A stretch of DNA of 64,000 bases. Source: Owenia fusiformis. Lineage: Eukaryota > Annelida > Polychaeta > Sabellida > Oweniidae. The notes beneath the pieces are model-generated. The model ran no database searches and was not told where the DNA came from. It saw nothing but the letters and a program-made list of their open reading frames with translations. Made by a program: the position numbers and the translations under genes. This document shows, piece by piece, positions 36,801-47,670 of this stretch. The DNA is taken from contig CAIIXF020000010.1 in NCBI GenBank assembly GCA_903813345.2, positions 21,961,181 through 22,025,180 of the forward strand, written 5' to 3'. Every line of letters begins with the position of its first letter. Position 1 is the stretch's first letter.

Positions 36801-39800
36801 AAACATTGTTGATCTGGCCCCTTATTAATGTGTGGGGTTTTCCATTCTCATTCCAAAATACTAGACTATTGTAATTATGAAATTTTATGTAGATTTTGAT
36901 TTGATTTGTATGTTTTTTTTATTTTAATTTTTTTAATTTTATTATTTTATATTCCAGTGCTTGAAGCCCATCCATTATTATCCACATTCCAACTTATGCT
37001 CCTAGAGAATATAATCCAATGTCGACTCATAATGGGAAATAAATCACAGGCAATCCAAGAGGTAGGTGCATTATTGCAATTTGAAGTAATAAGTGTATCA
37101 ATTTGTACTTTGTTCAGTTGTATATGACAAGGTAACAGAATAATTCCTATTCACATTGTTCATATTGGCCCAACTTGCAAAATTTCTGTACACTGTACGC
37201 TATTTTCTTTAGGTAGATTTTCTTGAAATAAAAAAATAATATCCCTTATCTTAGAAAAAATGTTGAACACAGAATATAACTACAGTAGAACCTGCTAAGT
37301 GGAACACTTCTGAAGGTGGAACACCTCGCAAGTGGAACAGTGTTTTTAAAGTCCCATGACCTACCTACTCCATATTAATGAACCCCTGTAAGTGGAACAC
37401 CTCCCTAGTGGAACACTTTTTGTGGTCTCAATGGTGTTCCACTTACACAGGTTCTACTGTACATGTAATCTAAAGTGCATTATTTTGCAAATATTTGCCA
37501 TCATGCATGCATACTCTGCGCTATCTGTCATGCACTGTTTTAAAGAGGAAGCTGGTAACTAAAGGATAGATGACCCAGGCTTTGGTATATAATAGTACAT
37601 GTTAATTGTTTATTCCAGATATACCAAGCTTGCCATGTGTGTCAACAACAACCAAAACTTTTCCAGTCACATGGTGCACAACTACATACATTATTGGTAA
37701 GATTTTATGATATTACATATAACCATGAACCAACCTTGTCTGGTTCTGATAGATCCCCTGTGTGCTGTGGTCAGCCTAACATAAATCACATCAATCCTCT
37801 CTCCGTTCAAGCTGTATCCCCTCAACCCTAGGTCAGTTTAACTCTTCCCATGCTCAACCTAATTCACCTCAACCCCACATTATCTAGACTGAAATCTCTT
37901 AAACCCAAGATTAGTTTTACTCAAATTGTCTCAACCCCTGACCAGCACGATCTCAGTCTCATGTCAGCACAAACTAAATCACTTCAACCTTAGGTCAGCC
38001 CAACCTAAATCATCTAAACAATACATCAGCTCAACCTGAATCACCTGAACTCTAGGTCAGCTGTCATGTCAACTCTAGGTCACTTCAACCTAAATCATTT
38101 CAACCCTAGGTCAGCTCAACCTTGATGACCTCAACCATTGGCCAACTCTAGGTCACTTCAACCTAAATCATTTCAACCCTAGGTCAGCTCAACCTTGATG
38201 AACTCAACCATTGGCCAACTCAACCTTATTAATCTCAAATCTTCTACATCTGCTCAACATACAATCAACTCTAGAACAGGTCAACCTAAATCATCTCAAT
38301 CTTTTGTCAGTTCAACCTCAACTATTTTACCTGACCTGAATCAATCTTAACCTTCGGTGATTTAAATCAATCTCAACAAAAGGTCCCAGGTCATATAAGT
38401 CTAAGGTTATCTCAACCTCAGGTCATTTCAACCTAAATCATCTTTACCACAGACAATTGCATGCACCACAAGGTCAAAATCAACCTGGGGTGGATTATTT
38501 CAACATTAGTTTTGTCACACAAATGACATTCCCACCTTGGGCCAAGTGAATCCCAAGGTCATTTACTCAACATCAATTACCTTTACCTTTTTACAAATAA
38601 TGACCCATATCATCACAAATGTTGACAGATTGTTGTAGTCTCCAACTTTTGTGGACTGTTTTTGGCAGTCAGCATCTATCAGAAATGGCAGGTGGTGATG
38701 TTTTGCATTAATGCCTTGTTTGAATATGTAAGCAATGCTGCCAAAAGACTTACAAAACATGATCAGAAAGAGAGGTATCTAAGAGAACAACCAGTCATGA
38801 GGAAAAATAAACTCCCAATATTCCAAACTATTATTTAATACACAAGGAAACAATACAAACACCTTTCTACCATACTTTATCAGAGAGCAATTTTCATTAA
38901 CACTTATCATTTAAATCACTTTATCTCCCACTCAATGTTCAATTTATTTCTACAGTGAAAACCTGTCTTTTAAACCCCTCCCATCTCCATCTGTTATTAA
39001 TGTGACCAAAGTGACTAGTTATTTGATAAAAAAAAAACAGCCTTTACATTATAAGGCAGTCTTGTTTAAGATTACTGTTTCTCTGTTATCTTGTGACGGC
39101 AGTTTGCGATCAGCGCTTGGCGTCTGTAACAAATGGAGGTGACATTTTGCATGTTAATGCCTTGTTTAATCAATTTATAATCTTGTTTGTTTCAGGGGCT
39201 GTATGCAATGTCTATGAACTGTATGGATGCCTCAGAAGCACAGTTTAATACAGCACTTAGGGTATAAAGCTTAACTAATCAGTAATAGCAGTTCACTCAT
39301 TATACAGTATACAGTTACATTTATAGAATGTAAAATTTATAAATTGACTCTTGTCATGGTCATGTAAAATTGTCACAATTTGGTGAGAAATTCAAGTTTC
39401 ACATTTCGAGAAGCTCATCTTCGAGAGGTATTCTCATATTCAGTTTGTTATGTTACAAATGTGTGCTCGTCAATAGCTAGATGACCAGTTTGAAAAAAAT
39501 GATTAGGCTTGTTTTGGAAAATTTGTTTACATGCTCAGTTTTGTTCAAATAAATTAGAATTTAAATAAATTATTTTTGAGAAAGGCAATGTCGTATGTTT
39601 CATTATTGAGTATTTTCTATTGTTAATTACCTATTGTGTAATGCTGTATTATTTTCCCTTCCAGTTATCAGTAGGAAAAGAGTTATGGACATTTGTAAAT
39701 TTAAATCTAGCCATAGTATATCTTCGAACAAATAGAGTTAATGAACTATTAGGATTAGTGGAAAGAATTGATCCAGATCGGTTGCCAGAAACGTAAGTAC

Positions 39801-42800
39801 ATGCTACATAGTTGAGCAAGGTAGGGCTAAAAGAATGAATTAAGCTATCTGCATCAGGGATTGAATATTATATACCATTGGAAAGGGGAAATCGTCAGGA
39901 ATAAGATCTAATAACATGGGCTTCTGATATTTACTAAGTTAGTTAATAGTTCTTTCATGAATAGGGGGAATCCCAAAATTTCTTAATCTGGAAATTATTT
40001 GAAAAGAAAAAGTTCTGCAAAAATGAATTCTTTTTCATAAAATGGTTTTTGAAGAAAAAATCAATATGACCTTTTATATTTATTTGAGTTGTGTGCGGTT
40101 TGGAGTCGATTGATCACTATTTTAACCCAATATGTTATATCAATTATTGGGTTTACATGATTTCAACATAATTCTTACAGAAACATAAGTTAATCTATCT
40201 CAATTTAATACTATATTCTTATACCGAAGGGGTCCCTATCGCTCAGAAATATATTACAATACACAATATATTTGATATATGTTTTTACTTACTTTAGTTG
40301 CAGTACATTAACCTGTTCCTTACATGTACTTTGGTTGGTGCTGGGGAGGCTGGTGGGCTTTCCAGGTTGTGAGTTCGCAAACTGATTCCCGCCAATTGTA
40401 GTCACGTGACATTTCCTCCTTATCACATGATCTTTGTTAATTAACATTAACTCACCTATGCAGTTGTGCCATCTATACATCACTTAAGAGATAGGTATAC
40501 CTGTATGAATATCTAGTGATCTAAGCCAACTCCAAAACACATAAATATTTATATTTCATTTAAGTCATATTGAAGAAAATCAAAAAACATGTAGTTTTTT
40601 TTCATGTGTTTTTGACCTTCATAATTTCCATGCAGGCATTATGCTAACAGAGATCACGGTAGACGTTCGCCATTCGCCAATCGTGAATTTTCGAAAGAGG
40701 TGGCGAAAAATATCTAAAGGTATTTCGCAGTTATGGCGAATTAGAGTTGTCACGGTTTCCCGATATTGGACCGAATTTCGGTCCAGATGCTTCGGTTCGG
40801 GACATGGGACAGAAAGGGTTAATATCGGTACATAGATTCCTTCCCTAGAATGCATAAAAACGTGTATAAATAGCGAGGAACACCTCCGACTTCGTTCTGA
40901 AAAATTAAATATTTTCACTTACCTCGTACCTAGTTTACACTTCTTTGCATTGAAAAGTGTTATTAACGGACCCGCGATTTCAGGTAGATGGTAATGCTTG
41001 TTCGTAAATTTCTTCATCGTCGTTCGCAAATCGAGTGCATTATCAGTATGCCGGATGTAGGAAAGAAATTGAAAAATCGAGCCGGCATCTAAGTCGAAAA
41101 AGTCGGCAGTTTGGAAGTATTTTGGGACTCCGATATCACAAGGTAAACGAATAGGTGATATTACACCGTGCAGACTATGTGAAATGCCGATCACATTCGC
41201 GGCAGATGCTTTACATTCAATTTTAATTGACGTTTTTTTATTTCTGAATATGATTTTGAAAAGTGAAACTGAAAGTGAAACTGTCATCATCAGACATTGC
41301 ATCATTTTTAATGTTCACTTTTTTACGGTTTTTCAAAATGGCTAATTCATATTTTGGTTGGCGAAAATTTTTTTGGAAGATTTAGCCACAATGGCTAACA
41401 AGTTTTTTCAACTATCGTGATCTCTGATGCTAACCAGCAAGTAGGACCATTAGTTTTCAAATTGTTTCTGGTACATGGTCCCACATTCACTGATATCCAA
41501 AATTCACTTGTAAAATTAATTCGAATTTACTTCAACCTCTTTGTTAATTAGACAAAGTTGTGAATCCTAGAAAGTAAACTATATCCATAAAACTGACACT
41601 CAGCTTTCCAGTGGTATTATTTATTCTAGCTTAATATACGGAAGCTCTACTTTGCTCAAAATGTTGTATAACATAAAAGGATGGCAATATTACATACATG
41701 AGTTTAGAGGGGGGTGGATATGTATGAAATACCATAAAGGGTGACACAATAATGGAAACCTTCAATTTTGTAATATATTTTTTCTCGATTGTGATGAAGA
41801 TATCACTCAATCACTCATTGTGGGACATAGTAATGTATATGTATTTCCATTAGGGCTCAGATGATTTTTTTATTTCTCGATTCGGTTCAGTTTCAATTCA
41901 GTTTTTCGGTTTTCTCACACACCTATGAAGAAAATCAGATTATCTCTTCATTTATCATTTATCGAAACATCTAAGCATTGAGTGTTTTATGGAGTCTCTT
42001 AATATGTGCATTTATATTAGATGTATTCAATGCAAAAGACAAAAACAGAGGGTTGTATCTTTATTATAACAATTCATGTAATAATGTTTATCCAATAATC
42101 ACATACATCTCAAGATTAATTATCAACAACGAATACAACTCTTCAGAATTTTGTGCAAAAATCCTTGTATGAATTTTGCATTCTACAGAATCTAGAATGT
42201 ATGATTTTCCAGTTGGTTTCTGATTGTGTAATAGTGATATCTTTGTATTCTATTCCAGCACCCATAGTCTCAAAGCCTCATCGTTCTATGTCAAAGGTCT
42301 GCAGTCTTTCTTCCAAACCAAATACAATGACGCAAAGTAAGTGAACTTAGTAAAATGAAAATGGTAATCTATAATAATTTTCATATAAGTTAAATAAAAT
42401 AGAGAGCTATCAAAATCTACATTTATTTTGTAATATTGATATCGTCTTTTAATCAGGACTCAGAACATGTTCACTTTGCCGACAATGCTAGGAATTTGAT
42501 TGGATATTGAAATCATGTAAGATTTCTTAAAGTATTGCCATGTGGTACAAATATGATATTATGGCATGTGGATCTGCCTCAATGATTAATACTTGTTGAT
42601 ACACCTGATATGATATCTGTGAAGACAGTATAAGGCGGACAATGAGAGGCACTTACATTTTAGCTGAAGTAAAATTGAAGCCAAGTTTTTCTTGAGAATT
42701 CAAGATTGCATGTTGAATTCAAGTTTGAGTAGAATTTCACATAATAAATGTTAGAATGTTTTATTTTCAGGCGTTATCTCAGGGAAACTTTAAAAATGGC

Positions 42801-45540
42801 AAATGCTGAAGATTTGAATCGTCTCACTTCCTGTTCGCTGGTTCTTTTGGGTCATATATTTTTATCTCTAGGCAATAGTGCAGTAAGTATAGTCTTTTTA
42901 ATGAATTATTATCCCACCGAACGAAGTTCGAGGGGGATATAGAAAAGCCATCCATCCGTCCGTGTGTCCGGGCGATAACTCCAATACCGGTTGACGGATT
43001 TGGTTCAAAATTTATAGGCTTATGCCTTATGAGTGTAGGACCTCTGCTCGAGAAGGAATTTTCAATATGGCCGCTCAATTCAAAGTGGCCGCCATTTTTC
43101 GTAAAAAATGTAATCGTTGATAACTCAAATACAAGTTGATGGATTTGGTTCAAATTTTATATGCTGATGCCTAGGGTCAAAGGAGTTTCGCACAAAAAGA
43201 GATTTTCAAGATGGCCGCTTAATTTCAAAATGGCGGCCATTTTTCGTAAAAATATGTAATCTTTGATAACTCAAATACCAGTGAACGGATTTGGTTCAAA
43301 TTTTATATGGTGATGCTTAGAGACACAGTAGCTATGTTCGACAAAAAATTTTCAAGATGGCCACTTAATTTCAAAATGGCGGCAATTTTTTGTAAAAAAC
43401 GTAATCTTTGATAACTCAAATACCAGTGAACAGAGTTGGTTGAAATTTTATATGATGATGCCTAGTTCACAGTGGTATAAACTAGCTTTGTGCCAAATTT
43501 CATGCTTCTATCACAAAGTGCACAAACATTTCAACATTTACAAAGCATAATATGTTTTGTTCGGTGGGATTAATTTGCTACTCCGTGGACTTGCTGTTTT
43601 TCTAGTTGTGTATGATATTATGCATACTTATTCATTAAATGATGTGAGGCTCACAAATCTTATTATTTTGACATTCAATGGAAATTAATGAAATCCTAGT
43701 CATTAATTTTAGAAATGTTTGTGTATTTCATAGATTTATTTAGCAATTACATTTTGATTGAAAACATAAACTGCAACGTGTAAGACACTTAGTTTAGTGT
43801 AGCATTTGAAACTTCATTCAATATTACCAGACCCATCCCTTGGTACCATGCATAGATGTATCATCAATCAAAGTTGCAAATTGAAAATATTGTACATGTA
43901 CAAGGAATGTTCTAAAAGGAAAATATGAGAAAGATAGACAAGAATGTAGCATTTATTATGAAAAAATCAAGAAAGAATGCTTGTGAGGCAAGCTTGATAC
44001 AAAGCACCTCAATATAGTTTGTTTTCACATGTAAGAAATACATTCACTTCAACTGGATTAAAATACAATATAAATGTACATGTATTGTAAATGTGCTTTC
44101 TAAATGAGCTATGATTTCCATTTTTCATTACATTTAGTAATGTTGATATGTTTTCAGGAAGCAATGAATATGGTCACCCCCGCAATGCAGTTAGCTAGTA
44201 AAATACCAGATGTCCACGTCCAACTCTGGGCTAGTGCTCTTTTGAAAGGTAATCATTTAGTAATCTTAATCATGCAGTAAAATGGTTAAACCCCTCTGTA
44301 AACTGAACATATTTTCCAAAACTGCATTATATGAGCCAGCCCAAAATATCACCATTCTTTTCTCTCATTGGCTAATTTAACTAAAGCAGATCCCCTACCC
44401 CTTTCATGAAACTCACATGAACATTGAGGTTGTTATTTTCCACTCAGTGTTCAGTATTGTTTTTATAATGAAACCTGATTTTTTTCTCTTTTGATGAAAT
44501 TAGCAAAAAATAACACTGATACATGATATTTTGCCCTTGCCAATGTGAGCTATGTTCAAAGATGTTTGAAACTGTTTTATTGGATTTGTAAAGTAGCATA
44601 TCATTGTTTTGTGCTGATGGGGATGAGAGGCACAAGAAATCTTGTCAGATTGAAAACTTCACTTGAAATAAAACTGGAAACACATGCAAAATCATATGAG
44701 TTTTAAAGTCTAATTAGAATTTGCATGCTGGGTAATTCACAAGGTGGCAGTTGGCTTTTCAAGTATGATTTTAACACTGTGGCCTGTTGAAGATGAGAGT
44801 TTCTAATGGTGAAAAACAAGGATTAACAACATTCAAAAAATATAAAAATTGTTGTGGTATACACTCAGCTAGGATCACATTAACACCACATTCTATTTGA
44901 TTGCATACTTGTGTTTCTAGATCTGTACAGGTATATAGGGGACCCAGCAAAAGAAGAAGAGGGCTTCAGGTTACATGACAGTTTTGCACAGTCTTTACTA
45001 ACAGACCATTGTACATCATCTCAGCTCTCTGAGCACTCTCTAATACAAGTAAGTACATTATCTTAGCTCCCTGAGCACTCTCTAATACAAGTGGTAAACT
45101 CAAATGAATAAAATATGCTCCATGGAGCATCACCAAATTGGTTACAAAGTAATTATAAATTGAAATACACATTCATTGGAGCAAGTTAAATTATAGTCAC
45201 TTTTAAATAATGGTAGCAAATATAAATTGTAAATGTTGGAAGTAATCTTCAAGAAAAGCATTTCAATGTTTCCCACACAAAACTGATCTTATTATCCGGA
45301 ATATGTTGAGATATTTGACCAGACATGAAAATTTGTAATGCTGAAATGTCATTAAAATAGACATTCTGTGGGATGTTTTGAACACAACATACTGTAAAAT
45401 TGTGACTATTTAAAGTTTCTTTCGACTCTTTGGACTTTGTTGTACCATTAATCAAATATAATTTTTATTTCCAGTGGACTGATGGGTTATGCCCAATTAA
45501 CAATCTAACTCCAACAAATGGCACTGCAGGGTTATTGTAG
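30865..45540 (+). CDS. MAU2: MAU2, cohesin-loader subunit (SCC4 homolog)
   Basis: Eighteen coding exons: 30865-31092, 31209-31226, 32191-32256, 33188-33283, 33525-33647, 33999-34154, 35055-35130, 35515-35594, 36002-36092, 36958-37061, 37619-37696, 39196-39261, 39665-39792, 42259-42336, 42771-42882, 44158-44248, 44921-45048, 45475-45540. All introns are GT-AG and every phase matches; the product is 594 aa (human 613). MAU2 is a TPR superhelical protein that wraps the NIPBL/SCC2 N-terminus and helps load cohesin onto chromatin in the nucleus. Landmarks typical of MAU2 are DSWYLSLLG (7-15), [56 protein letters not shown] and the C-terminal WTDG. The animal-type Ala-rich N-terminal extension is missing, accounting for most of the length difference. 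Exon 2 is an 18-nt microexon. Confidence 0.97.
31209..31226 (+). CDS. MAU2: MAU2 exon 2, 18-nt microexon
   Basis: TGG ACC ATG GCA CAG AAT (WTMAQN) lies between TTTTTTCAG and GTATCC. It joins LEKA (exon 1) to [11 protein letters not shown] (exon 3), exactly filling the six-residue slot WLISQQ of vertebrate MAU2, with the invariant Trp in place. Both junctions are phase 0. The donor is weak (GTATCC) and intron 1 is only 116 bp. Confidence 0.88.
36328..36711. mobile_element. Foldback element in MAU2 intron 9
   Basis: ACTGGTGATCCGCTCGACTA pairs with ...TCGAGTGGATCTCCAGT, and inner blocks such as CCTTATTTCACGCGTTGTAG and ATCAGTATCATATGTTT have clear complements on the right. No protein-coding content. 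Confidence 0.65.
37281..37462. mobile_element. CAGTAGAACCTG MITE in MAU2 intron 10
   Basis: TACAGTAGAACCTG at the left and its perfect complement CAGGTTCTACTGTA at the right, consistent with CAGTAGAACCTG ends plus TA target duplication. Interior AAGTGGAACAC motifs repeat in both orientations. Confidence 0.8.
37760..38480 (+). repeat. Degenerate minisatellite in MAU2 intron 11
   Basis: About 700 bp built from variants of 'CAACCCTAGGTCAGCTCAAC' and 'CTAAATCATCTCAACC'. One ~75-bp block (CCAACTCTAGGTCACTTCAA... onward) is nearly duplicated around 38075 and 38150. It is strand-asymmetric, C-rich on the plus strand and poor in G. Confidence 0.75.
38670..38720 (+). repeat. Dispersed ~50-bp repeat, copy 2
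   Basis: AGAAATGGCAGGTGGTGATG then TTTTGCATTAATGCCTTGTT, the same core as at 19095-19150, 39130-39180 and 54235-54295. In MAU2 intron 11. Confidence 0.6.
39130..39180 (+). repeat. Dispersed ~50-bp repeat, copy 3
   Basis: TCTGTAACAAATGGAGGTGA followed by CATTTTGCATGTTAATGCCT. It lies less than 500 bp from copy 2 in the same intron and the same orientation. Confidence 0.65.
40648..41426. mobile_element. hAT-like element in MAU2 intron 13
   Basis: Ends CAGAGATCACGGTAG / CTATCGTGATCTCTG, flanked on both sides by ATGCTAA (40641-40647, 41427-41433). This is a 7-bp clear, possibly 8-bp duplication and the CAGAG terminus fits hAT. It has no transposase but contains an exon-like minus-strand frame (40923-41305). 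About 300 bp (41018-41318) is also present in the element at 60222-61385, which has different termini. Confidence 0.75.
40923..41305 (-). pseudogene. Exon-like ORF ending in a consensus splice donor, inside the hAT-like element
   Basis: A 128-aa frame starts at an ATG (41303-41305) and runs to ...KCKLGTR, where the DNA reads ACGAG|GTAAGTG, a strong 5' splice site (boundary 40923/40922). The protein contains stretches such as [20 protein letters not shown] and [13 protein letters not shown] that look protein-like, but I do not recognise a family. The copy at about 60548-60852 keeps roughly 65 codons in frame, but has a 1-bp deletion in the N-terminal part and a stop soon after the shared part. 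It could be a captured host-gene exon or the remnant of a transposon gene. Confidence 0.4.
42910..43571 (+). mobile_element. Inverted-repeat element A, short copy in MAU2 intron 15
   Basis: The left hairpin TATCCCACCGAACGAAGTTC and the right end GTTCGGTGGG (43559-43568) are complementary. The interior has three to four ~115-bp units of the type 'gataactcaaataccagtgaacgga...atggcggccattttt', related in style to but distinct from the units of copy 1. It starts only 27 bp after the donor of MAU2 exon 15. Confidence 0.75.
45011..45094 (+). repeat. MAU2: 42-bp tandem duplication across the MAU2 exon 17 / intron 17 border
   Basis: Unit 1 (45011-45052) and unit 2 (45053-45094) agree at about 37 of 42 bases (core GAGCACTCTCTAATACAAGT). 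Unit 1 is coding up to 45048; the donor GTAAGT at 45049-45054 straddles the unit junction. Confidence 0.85.
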
Positions 45541-46623
45541 CAAAACGCCATACAATCGCAACATCTGTGTTATCAAGGCAGCAAAATAAATGGCCAGGAA
45601 GTTTGGAGGCTCCTTAGACTAGTCATAAACACCAATTGGAAAGGATGCATGAACAAGTAGAAACCAACTTAGGTTACTAATGTACCTCTCTCTAATGCCA
45701 TAACCATTCGTGCTATGGGATCTAGCTTCCCCATAGTGACATGAATTTAAATGATGTGTGAAATATTATGGTGCATGTAGAAGCATGGAAATATTGGAAT
45801 AATACTAGCCAGAAAAGATATGACGACTCATATTGGAATACTAGCATAGCAGACCTTGAAGGCAGACTGCATTTACTCACATTGATCTCCCCAGCTTGTA
45901 TGCATCTGGGTGCTACGCCCAGTTGACAATAGGAAATTGCCTTTTACAGCCATTTGAAAGTTCACTTGCGCCAGGTTTAATATTTGGAAAATTTGGTAAA
46001 TTGAGGTGGTCTAAGCAATTGGGACTAAAAGTCAGACTAAGTGAATTGAGAATTGTGCAATGAGCTTAAAAACATCAACACTTACTCAAGAGGTGACATA
46101 GTGGGTTGCTTATGTGGTGAACATAAAGGGTTGGCAACCAACATGAGCAAAAATGATAAAATCAAAAGTGGGGCACTTTTGTTTTGACATATTTGGTATC
46201 AATAAGTACAGTGATCAAATGAACAAAAACATGAATGATATTAACTGGGTACCATGGGAGATGGTAAAGGGGATCCTTCTGTTCAAGTCCTCAATTCATT
46301 TGCATGAGCTCCATCCAGACTGTATGACTGGAAATACTGCAAATTAGATTATTCTAAATACATGAAAACATGCTTAATTCAGTGGTTTGATATGCCAAAT
46401 ATATCAGACAAAATAACCAGTTTTAATACGGTATTTGCCATCTAGTCTGGCCATGTGGAGCTGTCTGCCAGTCTGGCTGTGTTGAGTGGATGTGAGTGGA
46501 AATTGCATAGCTTTTTAAGGAATTACAATTTTAAACAATTCAAAAGTACATCCCTAACTTGTAGCCAAAGCATGAAATGACTGAGCGAGAAATTGGTTCT
46601 TCAATTTAAATATGAGGTATATA

Positions 46624-47670
46624 CAAGAGTGATTCAGAAGTACATGTAATGGACAAAATTGTATAGGCATACTTTATACTTTCACCCAATCTCTATGAAA
46701 TTTGGTATATATGAAAATCAACCAATTATCCGTAATTTATTTAATTTTATTACAATAGAAATAAATGTACCCTTGTTACCATGGTTACATATAGCCGAAA
46801 CAATATTAATGCAATAAGGATTTGATACTTAATAGATAATTTAATTCTCTAATGTCTCTGAAAAAGTTGATTGGGTAACATTAGTAAGGCTATACAGTGT
46901 TTTCAGTAGGTTTGTCCAAGATTGCGTCCCTGGGACATAACGATTTTCAAAAAATGTGTCTCCCCTCAAAAAACTGCGTCCCTTGAAAAAATGTTTCCGG
47001 GAATTCAAAGTCACGCTTTTACACAAACCAAAATAAAATTGATGAAATTTTGTATCGCTTTTGCTATTTATCGGTATAAATCAGTGTTCTGGCGAGTCTA
47101 GTATGTCATTGAATGATACAGATACCATCACTTGTGAGGTATAACTTATATTCAACCATTAGAAACACATTTTCTTTGCGTATTTCGAAGCAATTAGCTA
47201 CTGATTTTGCTTTAGTTTAGCTGCAATCTGCGTGAGGTTCAATTTTTTGGTTCAATTTCTTGCGCATGCGTATTCTTAAATAATGATCTTGTGATCGCAC
47301 TTGACCAATAGAAAATGGTTTAAATCGGGTCTTCAGCTAGCGGCCAATCGTAAGACTCGTACTGATTACTGCTCGGATATCGAGCATTGGATAACTATTT
47401 GTCCTATCACATGCCTCATATTTCGATCAGAAATCAACTTCCGGGAAGGAAACTTCGAAAGAAAATTTATTTCTTTTAAAAATAGAATTTCCTTCAATTA
47501 TTTAGTGAATTCACAAAGTGATTTACGAAATTCAAATTGCGTCCCATAAACATAATTATTTTTTTTAATTTACATCCACCAAATCTTGATTTACGTCCTC
47601 TCCATTGAAGGACGCCGTTAATGAAATCACTGCTATAATATTTTGTCCATTACTTTTGAATCACCCCTTG
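46624..47670. mobile_element. Mariner-type element, ~1.05 kb
   Basis: Ends CAAGAGTGATTCAGAAGTAC / ...TACTTTTGAATCACCCCTTG, both continuing into TAATGGACAAAAT and its complement. TA flanks both sides (46622-46623, 47671-47672). The interior has no transposase frame but carries repeated GCGTCCC motifs and a ~45-bp patch shared with the 19259-20427 element. Confidence 0.7.

Noticed and set aside
40289-40483. Minus-strand 64-codon open frame in MAU2 intron 13
   Set aside because: No recognisable domain or splice partners; length is within chance expectation.
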